This document shows positions 1 to 7,977 of a stretch of 9,433 nt of DNA, in pieces. The position numbers and the translations under genes were made by a program. The notes beneath the pieces are model-generated. The model worked only from the letters and a program-made list of their open reading frames with translations. It was not told the origin of the DNA and did not search any database. Numbering within the stretch: the first letter of the stretch is position 1; each line of letters starts with the position of its first letter. Source of the stretch: Desulfobacterales bacterium (GTDB taxonomy: Bacteria; Desulfobacterota; Desulfobacteria; Desulfobacterales; JASFBJ01); contig JASFBJ010000139.1 of assembly GCA_030149585.1 (NCBI GenBank), positions 1 through 9,433 of the forward strand, written 5' to 3'.

Positions 1-784
1 GTCTGGCAGCACTTTTTTGAGCTTTTTCATCAGCAGCTTTTTTTTCGGAAATATCGCGTACTATCACAAGCAGGCCGATTAGATTGCCATTTTCATCATC
101 AAGTTTTGAAGCACTTAAACAAGCAGGGAAAATAGAGTTGTTTTTTTTCTTGAAATTGATTTCAGCGTCAAAGACCCTGCCTTTAAATATTGTGTTTATA
201 ATTTCATCTGCAAGGCTGGTTGATTCATTATCTGCCGCAAACATTTTTGAAAAATGAATTTTATCGACAATCTCTTTTTTGCTGTATCCTGTAATTAATT
301 CCGCGCCTTTATTCCATGACATAATTTTGCCGTTAAGATCGCAGGTGCAGATATAAAAAGTAGTTGCAGCTTTGAATATGGCGTGGTTGAACATATCTGC
401 CCTGTTTTTACTACGCCTTAACTGCTGTTTTTTTAATGCACGTTCCACAACAATTTCAAATAGATCTATGTCAACCGGTTTTAAAAGGATATCAGTTGCA
501 CCAAGTTTCATAAGATTTACAGCATCTTCAAGCGTGCCATGGCTTGTGATAATAATAACGTCAATATCCGGGTCAATGGCCTTTAACTCTTTTAATACAG
601 CTTCGCCGCTCATTTCAGGCATTTTCAGGTCGGAAAAAACCAGATCCGGTCTTTCTTCAAGAAAGGTCTCAATACCCTCTGAACCATTTGCCGCAGTAAA
701 TACCTGGAAATCAGCCATTTCCAGATATTTTTTCATGGTTTTTCTGATTTTTGGTTCATCATCAATAATAAGTATTTTTTTCAT
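1..784 (-). CDS. Response regulator receiver-PAS signalling protein (N-terminal part, runs off left edge)
   Basis: Reading leftward from the ATG at 784-782 gives 261 codons with no stop before the window edge, so the C-terminus is missing. Residues 1-120 form a CheY-like receiver domain: MKKILIIDDE carries the acidic pair D8/D9, the phosphoacceptor is D52 in VFSDLKMPEMSG, and T80 and K102 (LLKPVD) complete the switch. Residues about 130-250 form a PAS/PAC domain, seen in KIMSWNKGAELITGYSKKEI and in VRDISEKKAADEKA, whose end looks like the start of a signalling helix or coiled coil. Family knowledge: proteins of this build often continue into a HisKA-HATPase kinase or another output domain, but none is visible here. 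No clear Shine-Dalgarno precedes the ATG. The gene diverges from the rplU operon and is probably unrelated to it in function. The ligand and output are unknown. Confidence 0.9.
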   Translation of the reverse strand, partial: MKKILIIDDEPKIRKTMKKYLEMADFQVFTAANGSEGIETFLEERPDLVFSDLKMPEMSGEAVLKELKAIDPDIDVIIITSHGTLEDAVNLMKLGATDILLKPVDIDLFEIVVERALKKQQLRRSKNRADMFNHAIFKAATTFYICTCDLNGKIMSWNKGAELITGYSKKEIVDKIHFSKMFAADNESTSLADEIINTIFKGRVFDAEINFKKKNNSIFPACLSASKLDDENGNLIGLLVIVRDISEKKAADEKAQKSAAR

Positions 785-1024
785 TTGGAAATATTTTGAG
801 TACACGATTAGGTAAAAGTTAATTTTTATTTTTCTATATTGCATCTTGCATTTTCTATACCAGACGGCATAATGATTAAAATATAAGTAAATACAGTTAA
901 TTAAAAATAAATTTAAAAAATTACCGATATGAACCAATAGAGGGTTGAGCAAGAATTTGACGAATTAGCAAAAAAATGACGCAAACAAAAGGGTCAGGGT
1001 TCTGGTATTTTAAAATTATTTGTC
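785..1024. other. AT-rich intergenic spacer between divergent genes
   Basis: This is very AT-rich sequence between the leftward signalling gene and the promoter of the rplU operon. A 30-codon plus-strand frame (977-1069) has no good ribosome binding site and runs through the operon promoter, so it is not called. I found no convincing promoter for the leftward gene and no sigma54-type -24/-12 signature. Confidence 0.5.
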
Positions 1025-1052
1025 TTGACAATGTTGCCCAAAAGATTACAAT
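1025..1052 (+). promoter_or_regulatory. Sigma70-type promoter of the rplU operon
   Basis: TTGACA (1025-1030) is a perfect -35 box. It is followed after 16 bases by TACAAT (1047-1052), one mismatch from the consensus -10. Transcription would start near 1059 and give a leader of about 185 nt before rplU. It is the best promoter-like match seen in the intergenic region and points at the ribosomal-protein operon. This is a sequence match only. Confidence 0.7.
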
Positions 1053-1058
1053 ATCTGA

Positions 1059-1243
1059 TTTTTATTAATTTTATTAACAAAATAGTTCAGAAATGGTTAA
1101 TTAGATATAGTATTTTCGGGAACTTTTTCGCGCGCATGGTGTGTACACAAGGTTTCAGGCAATAAACTGTTTTAACCGAATAAATGCCACGCAACATTAT
1201 ATTTATGACCGTTTATGATTTAGCAGGAAAAAGGAGGAGAAAT
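1059..1243 (+). promoter_or_regulatory. Long untranslated leader of rplU
   Basis: About 185 nt separate the predicted transcription start from the L21 start codon. The leader contains GCGCGC (1129-1134), a perfect 10-base palindrome TGTGTACACA (1140-1149), and a strong Shine-Dalgarno at its end. Ribosomal-protein operons are often controlled through such leaders, but I cannot match this one to a described L21 leader RNA. The palindrome could equally be a protein-binding site. Confidence 0.35.
1231..1237 (+). promoter_or_regulatory. Shine-Dalgarno that fixes the rplU start
   Basis: AAGGAGG at 1231-1237 lies six bases before the ATG at 1244. It selects that codon over the upstream in-frame ATGs at 1184 and 1205, which would add a non-conserved N-terminal extension to L21. 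Confidence 0.9.
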
Positions 1244-1555
1244 ATGTACGCTGTTGTTGCTACCGGCGGAAAACAATACAGGGTTCAAAAAGGCGATGTT
1301 CTGCGAGTTGAAAAACTTGCCGGAGAGGTCGGCAGTGAGATCGCATTTGATAAAGTTTTGCTGTTTTCCGATGGAGAAGAATTTAAGGTTGGTCAGCCTG
1401 AACTTGATGGAGTGCTGGTTAAAGGCCATATAATGGAGCAGGGCAAAAGCAAAAAAATAATAGTTTTTAAATATAAACGACGTAAAGGATATCGTCGCAA
1501 ACAAGGACATCGGCAACAATATACCATGATTAAAATAGATAATATTCAGGTGTAG
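1244..1555 (+). CDS. rplU: 50S ribosomal protein L21
   Basis: This 103-residue protein binds 23S rRNA in the large ribosomal subunit. The N-terminus MYAVVATGGKQYRVQKGD and the basic C-terminal segment (about residues 76-96, FKYKRRKGYRRKQGHRQQYT) are the family hallmarks, and the length equals that of E. coli L21. The open frame extends upstream to 1184, but the strong AAGGAGG and the conserved MYAVV start place initiation at 1244. It is the first gene of the operon, behind the promoter at 1025-1052 and a long leader. L27 follows after 63 bases, the near-universal rplU-rpmA arrangement. Nothing is odd in the protein. Confidence 0.98.
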   Translation: MYAVVATGGKQYRVQKGDVLRVEKLAGEVGSEIAFDKVLLFSDGEEFKVGQPELDGVLVKGHIMEQGKSKKIIVFKYKRRKGYRRKQGHRQQYTMIKIDNIQV

Positions 1556-1618
1556 GTTTCCTGTACCCAATTATTCAACTGCTGAAATTATGTTGAAAAA
1601 TAAAAAAGGACAGTCATA

Positions 1619-1873
1619 ATGGCACATAAAAAAGCGGGCGGCAGCTCAAAAAATGGTCGGGACAGTAACGGACAACGCAGAGGTGTAAAATGCTACGGAG
1701 GCCAGCCTGTAAGATCCGGCACTATAATTATACGGCAATTGGGAACAAAAATTCATCCCGGCAATAATGTAGGTATGGGAAAGGATTATACTCTTTTTGC
1801 CAAGGTTGACGGGGTTGTAACCTTTGAAAGAATGGGGCGGGCGCGTAAAAAAGTGAGCGTTTATGCTCAGTGA
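1619..1873 (+). CDS. rpmA: 50S ribosomal protein L27
   Basis: This 84-residue protein sits near the peptidyl-transferase centre, where its flexible N-terminus reaches toward the tRNA acceptor ends. The conserved start MAHKKAGGSSKNGRDSNGQR is complete, with no sign of the longer cleaved N-terminus found in Firmicutes. IIIRQLGTKIHPGNNVGMG and DYTLFAKVDG follow as expected, although RQLGT replaces the more usual RQRGT. AAGGA (1606-1610) lies eight bases before the ATG. Its stop codon TGA overlaps the GTG start of obgE in the string GTGA, so translation of the two is probably coupled. Confidence 0.98.
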   Translation: MAHKKAGGSSKNGRDSNGQRRGVKCYGGQPVRSGTIIIRQLGTKIHPGNNVGMGKDYTLFAKVDGVVTFERMGRARKKVSVYAQ

Positions 1874-2880
1874 AATTCATTGATGAGGCCATGATTATTG
1901 TTCACGCCGGAGATGGTGGGGCAGGTTGCGTCAGTTTCAGGCGTGAAAGATTTATCCCCATGGGTGGGCCAAATGGAGGGGACGGAGGCAAGGGAGGCGA
2001 TGTCATCTTTCGAACCACATCTTCCAAACGAACCCTTGGTCATCTTCGCTATAAAAAGCATTTCAACGCGTCAAACGGAACCCCAGGTAAGGGCAGTCAA
2101 AAGACCGGGAAAAAGGGTGCTGATTTAATTATTGAACTGCCTCCCGGCACCATGATCACCGATACTGAAACCAAAGAGCTCCTCAATGATTTCACAACTA
2201 TTGATGATTCATATATAATCGCCGGAGGGGGGCGCGGGGGACAGGGAAATCAACGTTTCAAAACCTCCACGAACCGATCCCCAAAATTTGCTCAGCCTGG
2301 AGAACCCGGCCAGACCCTTTCCCTTCACCTTGAACTCAAGCTGCTTGCCGATGTCGGCATTATAGGATTACCCAATGCCGGCAAATCAACCCTGATCAGT
2401 GCTCTTTCAGCAGCCCGGCCCAAAATTGCCGATTATCCTTTTACTACCCTGGTTCCTAGTCTGGGAGTGGTACACACCGGCTGGGGAGAGCCTTTTATCA
2501 TGGCTGATATTCCAGGCTTGATACTTGGTGCACATAAGGGCACTGGCCTTGGCATTCAGTTTTTGCGTCATATTGAAAGGACTCGCATTCTCATTCATTT
2601 AATTGATGCTGCTGCTTTAGATATTGAAAATCCGCTAAAAGATTATGAAATCATTAATCAGGAACTGGCTTCATACAGTTCGGAACTTGCCGAAAAACCT
2701 CAACTGATAGTTCTTAACAAAATTGATCTGGAACCGGCTTTAACTCTAACAGAATCATTTAAAGCTGCTTTGCCGGAAAAAACTCTTTTTTTAATTTCAG
2801 CGGCCGAGTCAACTGGTTTGAATGCTTTAAAATCAGCTATTATCAAATCGCTGGATAGTTTAAATGACCCTTCCCAATAA
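1870..2880 (+). CDS. obgE: Obg-family GTPase (ribosome assembly, CgtA)
   Basis: This is a 336-residue GTPase acting in late 50S assembly and stress control. Residues 1-157 form the glycine-rich Obg fold (HAGDGGAGCVSFRRE, GGPNGGDGGKGGDV, GGRGGQGN). The G domain follows, with G1 GLPNAGKST (166-174), G2 DYPFTT (188-193), G3 DIPG (213-216), G4 NKID (283-286) and G5 around ISA (309-311). The C-terminal OCT domain of Bacillus-type Obg is absent, and the protein is shorter than the 390-residue E. coli one. In switch II the usual GLIEGA reads GLILGA, with leucine 219 in place of the glutamate. The start is GTG at 1870, four bases overlapping rpmA, and begins the canonical MKFIDEA. The end overlaps proB by 17 bases. 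Confidence 0.97.
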   Translation: MKFIDEAMIIVHAGDGGAGCVSFRRERFIPMGGPNGGDGGKGGDVIFRTTSSKRTLGHLRYKKHFNASNGTPGKGSQKTGKKGADLIIELPPGTMITDTETKELLNDFTTIDDSYIIAGGGRGGQGNQRFKTSTNRSPKFAQPGEPGQTLSLHLELKLLADVGIIGLPNAGKSTLISALSAARPKIADYPFTTLVPSLGVVHTGWGEPFIMADIPGLILGAHKGTGLGIQFLRHIERTRILIHLIDAAALDIENPLKDYEIINQELASYSSELAEKPQLIVLNKIDLEPALTLTESFKAALPEKTLFLISAAESTGLNALKSAIIKSLDSLNDPSQ

Positions 2881-4015
2881 TTCAGATTTAAAACATTTGC
2901 AAAGAGTCGTGGTTAAGGTGGGCAGCAATGTCCTGACATCTTCCAATGGCCTTAATATCAAAATCGTCAATTCAATCAGCCAACAGATTTGCCGATTATT
3001 TGAAAAAGGTTTGCAAGTGATTCTGGTTTCTTCCGGAGCCATGGCAGTCGGCCTGAAAAAGGTGGGTCTATCCCAAAGGCCGGATCTGATTGCAAGCCGG
3101 CAGGCGGTTGCGGCAGTTGGTCAGGCAGGATTAATCAATGAGTATGAAAAAAGTTTTGGGCGTTATAATATTAAGGTTGCCCAGATATTATTGACAAGTG
3201 AGGACCTTGATAATCGGGAAAGATATTTAAACGCGCGTAATACGCTCAATACTCTTTTGTCATGGCAAATTATTCCGATTATCAATGAAAACGACACTGT
3301 TATGACCGAAGAGATCAAGCTGGGGGATAATGATAACCTTGCCGCCATGATTACCCTGTTAATGGATGCCGGTCTTTTAATAAATTTGACGGATATTGAT
3401 GGTTTATATAATAAAGATCCACGGGCATATCCAGATGCAAAGCTGATTTCCAGGGTGGCTGTTGTTGATAATCATATTGAGCAATGTGCCTGTAAAATCC
3501 CAGGACCACTCGGCACAGGCGGTATGCTAAGCAAAATTAAGGCGGCCCAAAAGGTTACAGAGGCTGGTATTCCGATGATTATTGCCAGTGGCGCCAGGGA
3601 AAATATTCTTGAAAAGATTATATTTCCGCAACAGCAAAAGCCGGGCACTTATTTTACACCCAGAAAAGAAAAGCTGGCCAGCCGCAAATGCTGGATTGCC
3701 TATACTTTAAAACAAAAAGGCGAATTGATTATCGACAAAGGTGCTGCCGACGCTCTTTTAAAACATGGGAAAAGCTTGCTTCCCAGCGGAATTATTGAAA
3801 TTTGCGGTGATTTTGGAGTAGGTGCACCAGTAGCTATGAAAGAGTGCAACGCAAGTATTTTGGGTGTAGGACTTGTCAACTACAGTGCCGATGAAATAAG
3901 AAAGATCAGGGGCTTAAAATCCAGTCAAATTAAAAAGCGGCTGGGTGAAAGGCCCTATGATGAAGTTATACATCGGGATAATATGGTAATTACAGCAAAT
4001 AAAAGATTAAATTAA
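2864..4015 (+). CDS. proB: Glutamate 5-kinase with C-terminal PUA domain
   Basis: This enzyme phosphorylates L-glutamate to gamma-glutamyl phosphate, the first and usually proline-inhibited step of proline synthesis. At 383 residues it is a full-length two-domain form. The amino-acid kinase domain shows VVVKVGSNVLT (15-25), SSGAMAVGL (56-64), INENDTV (140-146), LGDNDNLAAMI (153-163), DIDGLYNKDPR (177-187) and GTGGMLSKIKAA (217-228). From about residue 285 a PUA domain follows (KGELIIDKGAADALL, GDFGVGAPVAM). The ATG at 2864 lies inside obgE, 17 bases before its end, with a modest GGATAG ribosome site upstream. proA follows after 23 bases. Confidence 0.97.
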   Translation: MTLPNNSDLKHLQRVVVKVGSNVLTSSNGLNIKIVNSISQQICRLFEKGLQVILVSSGAMAVGLKKVGLSQRPDLIASRQAVAAVGQAGLINEYEKSFGRYNIKVAQILLTSEDLDNRERYLNARNTLNTLLSWQIIPIINENDTVMTEEIKLGDNDNLAAMITLLMDAGLLINLTDIDGLYNKDPRAYPDAKLISRVAVVDNHIEQCACKIPGPLGTGGMLSKIKAAQKVTEAGIPMIIASGARENILEKIIFPQQQKPGTYFTPRKEKLASRKCWIAYTLKQKGELIIDKGAADALLKHGKSLLPSGIIEICGDFGVGAPVAMKECNASILGVGLVNYSADEIRKIRGLKSSQIKKRLGERPYDEVIHRDNMVITANKRLN

Positions 4016-4038
4016 TCAAAAAGAAGGAGAAGTTTAAA

Positions 4039-5295
4039 ATGTCGCTGGAATCCATTATTATAAAAATAGCTAAAGAAGCCAGGGACGCTGCAACGAAAAT
4101 TGCTGATTGTTCAGCCATTAAAAAAAATCAGGTTTTGCTTGCAATCGCGGCCGGACTGAAGCAGCAGGCCGGCTTTATACAGACGGAAAATATAAAGGAT
4201 TTGACGGCTGCCCGCAAAAAAGGACTTTCAGCCGCCATGATTGAGCGTTTAACCATTAAAGATGAAACCATTTTATCAATGACCCAGGGTTTAAAAGAGG
4301 TGGCTCTTTTGCCTGATCCAGTGGGTGCCATGAAAAACACTGTGATTAGACCTAATGGATTGCAGGTTGCTCGCATGCGAATCCCTTTGGGAGTAATTGG
4401 TATCATCTATGAATCCAGGCCTAATGTTACTGTTGATGCAGCTGGTTTATGTTTAAAAGCTGGTAATGCCGTAATATTGCGCGGTGGTTCAGAGGCCTTT
4501 CATTCCAATCAGGCTTTGGCTGCTATTATCAGTCAGGCCTTGGAGGAAGCGGATTTACCGGCAGCAGTGGTTCAGGTTCTTCCTGCCAGAGATCGAGAAG
4601 CTGTTAATATAATGCTGAAACAGGATGACAGCATTGATCTTATCATTCCAAGAGGCGGTGAAGGCCTGATCCGATTTGTTGCAGAAAATTCCAGAATTCC
4701 GGTACTTAAGCATTATAAGGGAGTCTGCCATGTTTACGTGGATCAGGGGGCGGATCTGAAAATGGCTGAAAAAATCTGTTTTAATGCCAAAGTTCAACGG
4801 CCGGGAGTTTGCAATGCCATGGAAACTTTATTGGTTCATAAGGATTCAGCTGATCTGTTTTTGCCGTCTATGGCAGAGCAATTGATTAAGGCGGGTGTGG
4901 AAATCAGGGGCTGCCCCATAACCTGTAAAATTATACCTCAGGCTAAAGAAGCTGTAGAGCAGGACTGGCCGGCTGAATATTTAGACCTGATCTTAGCTGT
5001 AAGGGTGGTAACTGATTTTAATCAGGCACTTGAACACATCAGTCGATATAGCTCTTCCCATACTGAAGTGATTATAACTGAAAATTATAAAAGAGCTCGG
5101 GGATTTGTACGGCAGGTGGATTCCTCGGTTGTGCTGGTAAATGCCTCCACCCGTTTTAACGATGGGGGTCAGCTGGGTCTGGGAGCCGAGATCGGAATCA
5201 GTACCTCCAAGCTGCATGCCTTTGGCCCAATGGGATTAGAAGAGTTGACCACTACCAAATTCGTTGTATTTGGTGATGGTCAGATAAGAGAATAG
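4039..5295 (+). CDS. proA: Glutamate-5-semialdehyde dehydrogenase (gamma-glutamyl phosphate reductase)
   Basis: This 418-residue enzyme reduces gamma-glutamyl phosphate to glutamate-5-semialdehyde with NADPH, the second step of proline synthesis, directly after ProB. It belongs to the aldehyde dehydrogenase superfamily. The catalytic cysteine is C258 in QRPGVCNAMETLL. IIYESRPNVTVDAAGL (122-137) and the C-terminal signature VNASTRFNDGGQLGLGAEIG (367-386), followed by STSKLHAFGPMGLEELT, are intact. AAGGAG (4024-4029) lies nine bases before the ATG. ProB and ProA often form a complex, which fits their adjacency here. proC is not in the window. Confidence 0.98.
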   Translation: MSLESIIIKIAKEARDAATKIADCSAIKKNQVLLAIAAGLKQQAGFIQTENIKDLTAARKKGLSAAMIERLTIKDETILSMTQGLKEVALLPDPVGAMKNTVIRPNGLQVARMRIPLGVIGIIYESRPNVTVDAAGLCLKAGNAVILRGGSEAFHSNQALAAIISQALEEADLPAAVVQVLPARDREAVNIMLKQDDSIDLIIPRGGEGLIRFVAENSRIPVLKHYKGVCHVYVDQGADLKMAEKICFNAKVQRPGVCNAMETLLVHKDSADLFLPSMAEQLIKAGVEIRGCPITCKIIPQAKEAVEQDWPAEYLDLILAVRVVTDFNQALEHISRYSSSHTEVIITENYKRARGFVRQVDSSVVLVNASTRFNDGGQLGLGAEIGISTSKLHAFGPMGLEELTTTKFVVFGDGQIRE

Positions 5296-5339
5296 TGCCT
5301 GCTAATTTTTTTTATTTTATTTGAAAAAGCGAGTGTTTT

Positions 5340-6023
5340 GTGAAAAAGGTAGGATTATTTGGTGGAACTTTTAACCCGATTCATAACGGACACCTTAATC
5401 TGGCTAAAAATGTACAGGAATGCTTTAAGCTGGATTTGATCTATTTTATTCCAGCGGCCCTGCCACCTCATAAAAACAGCGCGAACCTGACGGATTTTCA
5501 AAACCGTTTTGAGATGATTTGCCTGGCAATCTCAAAATTCAATGGATTCAGGATATCAGATGTTGAAATGGCTCGTCCTGGAATCTCTTACACTATCGAC
5601 ACTGTTCGCTATTTTAAAAGCACTTTTCCTGAAAATTACCAGTTTTTTCTTTTGATGGGTCTTGATGCTGTTTTTGAGATTAATACCTGGAAATCTTTTC
5701 AGGATCTTTTAAAATTGATTCCATTTATAGTTATGATTCGACCCGGAACAGATATTGATGGAACAGATATTAAAAAAAGACCTTTTAGCTGGGCAAAGCT
5801 AACCGATTATTTAAAAACTAATATATCGGATGGATATAATTTTTCAGAAAAAACATTTTGTTATCATCATAAAAACAGACCATCAATTTTTACCTGTAAT
5901 ATAAGTCCGCAAAACATCTCTTCAAGCAATATTCGCGAACTTATCAGAAAAAAAAAAGCATTCCAGCATTTATTGCCAAAAAAAGTTGCAGATTATATTA
6001 AGGCAAAAGGACTTTATCTATGA
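5340..6023 (+). CDS. nadD: Nicotinate-nucleotide adenylyltransferase
   Basis: This enzyme joins nicotinate mononucleotide and ATP to give deamido-NAD, a step common to the de novo and salvage routes to NAD. The nucleotidyltransferase hallmarks are GGTFNPIHNGHL (8-19, with the HxGH-type site), PAALPPHK (38-45), GLDAVFEINTW (107-117) and the C-terminal ISSSNIR (193-199). At 227 residues it is somewhat longer than typical bacterial NadD proteins, with the extra length mainly between residues 137 and 190. The start is GTG at 5340, which opens the conserved MKKVGLFGGTFNP. The ribosome site before it is weak, and 44 bases separate it from proA. Its TGA stop overlaps the ATG of rsfS in ATGA. Confidence 0.95.
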   Translation: MKKVGLFGGTFNPIHNGHLNLAKNVQECFKLDLIYFIPAALPPHKNSANLTDFQNRFEMICLAISKFNGFRISDVEMARPGISYTIDTVRYFKSTFPENYQFFLLMGLDAVFEINTWKSFQDLLKLIPFIVMIRPGTDIDGTDIKKRPFSWAKLTDYLKTNISDGYNFSEKTFCYHHKNRPSIFTCNISPQNISSSNIRELIRKKKAFQHLLPKKVADYIKAKGLYL

Positions 6024-6421
6024 CTCAAAAACAACTTGACCCTGATCCCTCCTGGAATATCTATATTAAAGCAGCTTTGGAAAAAAAAGTCATTGCCCCG
6101 GTAATTCTGGATTTACGGGGGTTGACCTCTATTGCCGATATTTTTATCGTCCTAAGCGGACGGTCAAACCGGCAGGTAATGGCAATAGCCGAACATATCA
6201 AGCAGGATCTCAAAAAACAGGGGCATGTGCCTTTAAATATAGAAGGTAAGCAGGAAGGCCTGTGGATTCTGCTTGACTACGGGCATGTGGTGATTCATGT
6301 TTTTTATGACACCCTGCGCAGCTTTTATGATTTAGAAGGCTTATGGTGCGATGCTAAAAGGGTTAAAACCAAAAATCTCCTGGAATATGAAAAAAAGCTT
6401 AAAGAGGAATTAATCCCATGA
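6020..6421 (+). CDS. rsfS: Ribosomal silencing factor RsfS (Iojap family, DUF143)
   Basis: RsfS binds L14 on the 50S subunit and blocks subunit joining when nutrients are short. This 133-residue protein shows the family pattern ADIFIVLSGRSNRQVMAIAE (39-58) and LWILLDYGHVVIHVF (81-95), followed by RSFYDLEGLWCDA (100-112). The DYGHVV segment carries histidine 89 where aspartate is more usual. A short lysine- and glutamate-rich tail follows. Both ends overlap neighbours by four bases (ATGA), so nadD, rsfS and gpmI are probably translated in concert. nadD-rsfS adjacency is widespread in bacteria and supports the call. Confidence 0.95.
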   Translation: MTQKQLDPDPSWNIYIKAALEKKVIAPVILDLRGLTSIADIFIVLSGRSNRQVMAIAEHIKQDLKKQGHVPLNIEGKQEGLWILLDYGHVVIHVFYDTLRSFYDLEGLWCDAKRVKTKNLLEYEKKLKEELIP

Positions 6422-7953
6422 AAAAAACAAGACCCTGTACTCTGATAATTTTAGATGGATGGGGAATTGCTCCCCAATCCAAAGGCAATGCAGTTAAACT
6501 TGCCAAAACACCTTATCTTGACACTCTTTTTGCCGACTACCCTCATACACAGCTTTTATGTTCCGGCAAAGAGGTGGGATTACCGCCGGGAACCATGGGC
6601 AACTCTGAAGTGGGGCATCTTAATATTGGCGCAGGCCGAATTGTTTATCAGGATCTTTTACGTATTGACAGGGCCATAGCAGATGGCTCTTTTTATGAAA
6701 ATAAAGTATTAAATACAATCATAAATAAGGTAAAAGCCCATAGCAGCGCCCTGCATCTTATTGGCCTTTTATCTGATGGCGGAGTTCATAGTCAGTTTAG
6801 TCATCTAATGGCTCTTTTGGAACTGGCAAAAAAAAAAGGCTTAAGCAATGTTTATATTCACGTGATTTTAGATGGCCGGGATACGCCCCCTGACTCCGGT
6901 ATTATATATATTAAGAAACTTCAAAAACATTTATCTAAAATAGGCATTGGTAAAATTGCCACGGTTTGCGGTCGCTATTATGCCATGGATCGGGATAATC
7001 GCTGGGATCGAATTAGCCAGGCCTTTGATCTTTACACTAAAGGAAAAGGCAGGCAAGGGCTGGATCCAGTAAAAGCAGTTGAAAAATCATATCAAAATAA
7101 AGAGTTTGATGAGTTTGTTCGGCCGATTATTATTAATTCATCTGGAATATTAAAAGATAATGATGGGGTCATTTTTTTCAATTTTCGTTCTGACCGGGCC
7201 AGAGAGATTACCAGAGCTTTGACCGACCCGCTATTTGAAGATTTTGATCGGGATTATCTGCCTGATTTATGCGAATATGTTTGCATGACCCTTTATTCTG
7301 AAAATTTTTCTCTGCCCATTGTTTTTTCCCGGAATCATTTAGAAAATATTTTAGGCCAGGTTGTCAGCGACCATGGTTTAAAACAGCTAAGGATTGCGGA
7401 AACAGAAAAATATGCCCATGTCACATATTTTTTTAATGGCGGGGAAGAAAAATCTTTTAAACAGGAAGATCGCTGTCTTATCCCCTCTCCCAAAGAAGTA
7501 GCCACATATGATTTAAAACCGGAGATGAGCGCCTTGCTGCTGGTTAAAGAATTGCAAAAGCGTCTTAAAACAACAGACTATGATATGATTATTGTGAATT
7601 TTGCGAATATGGATATGGTGGGCCATACCGGCAAGCTTTCTGCCGCTATTAAGGCCTGCGAGACAGTAGATAAATGCCTTTCCATAATTATCCCGGAATT
7701 ACAAGCCAAAAAAGGCTCTGTGCTGATTACAGCCGACCATGGAAACGCTGAATGCATGGAAGATGAGAACGGCAAACCTTTTACTGCGCACACTACTAAT
7801 CCAGTACCCCTGCTGCTGATTGATGAAAGTCTTAAAAACCGCTCATTAATTTCCGGAAAGCTGGGAGATATTGCGCCAACCATGCTGGATTTAATGAGCA
7901 TTCCCAAACCAAAACAAATGACAGGGCAATCTTTATTATCTGACTTAGGCTAA
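6418..7953 (+). CDS. gpmI: 2,3-bisphosphoglycerate-independent phosphoglycerate mutase
   Basis: This enzyme interconverts 3- and 2-phosphoglycerate in glycolysis and gluconeogenesis, using two metal ions (usually Mn2+) and a phosphoserine intermediate. The 511-residue length is typical. The nucleophile is S63 in MGNSEVGH. Metal-binding residues are D13 (ILDGWG), D399 and H403 (NMDMVGH), D440 and H441 (TADHGNAE), and H458 (AHTTNP). The substrate-handling domain shows GLLSDGGVHS (116-125), LDGRDTPPDS (151-160) and NFRSDRAREI (255-264). The ATG overlaps the rsfS stop codon in ATGA. It is the last gene of the operon, and a palindromic element begins 24 bases after its stop and may limit read-through. 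All key residues are intact. Confidence 0.98.
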   Translation: MKKTRPCTLIILDGWGIAPQSKGNAVKLAKTPYLDTLFADYPHTQLLCSGKEVGLPPGTMGNSEVGHLNIGAGRIVYQDLLRIDRAIADGSFYENKVLNTIINKVKAHSSALHLIGLLSDGGVHSQFSHLMALLELAKKKGLSNVYIHVILDGRDTPPDSGIIYIKKLQKHLSKIGIGKIATVCGRYYAMDRDNRWDRISQAFDLYTKGKGRQGLDPVKAVEKSYQNKEFDEFVRPIIINSSGILKDNDGVIFFNFRSDRAREITRALTDPLFEDFDRDYLPDLCEYVCMTLYSENFSLPIVFSRNHLENILGQVVSDHGLKQLRIAETEKYAHVTYFFNGGEEKSFKQEDRCLIPSPKEVATYDLKPEMSALLLVKELQKRLKTTDYDMIIVNFANMDMVGHTGKLSAAIKACETVDKCLSIIIPELQAKKGSVLITADHGNAECMEDENGKPFTAHTTNPVPLLLIDESLKNRSLISGKLGDIAPTMLDLMSIPKPKQMTGQSLLSDLG

Positions 7954-7977
7954 GGACTAAATGCAATACTCTGGTGC

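Noticed and set aside
372..815. Plus-strand open frame of 147 codons
   Set aside because: It is antisense to the receiver-PAS gene, whose minus-strand translation has clear conserved motifs. The plus-strand peptide resembles nothing.
977..1069. 30-codon plus-strand frame in the intergenic region
   Set aside because: It lacks a Shine-Dalgarno and overlaps both boxes of the rplU promoter.
1184..1243. Upstream extension of L21 from the ATG at 1184
   Set aside because: The extension is not family-like, and the strong AAGGAGG at 1231-1237 would lie inside it. The conserved MYAVVATGGKQY start is at 1244.
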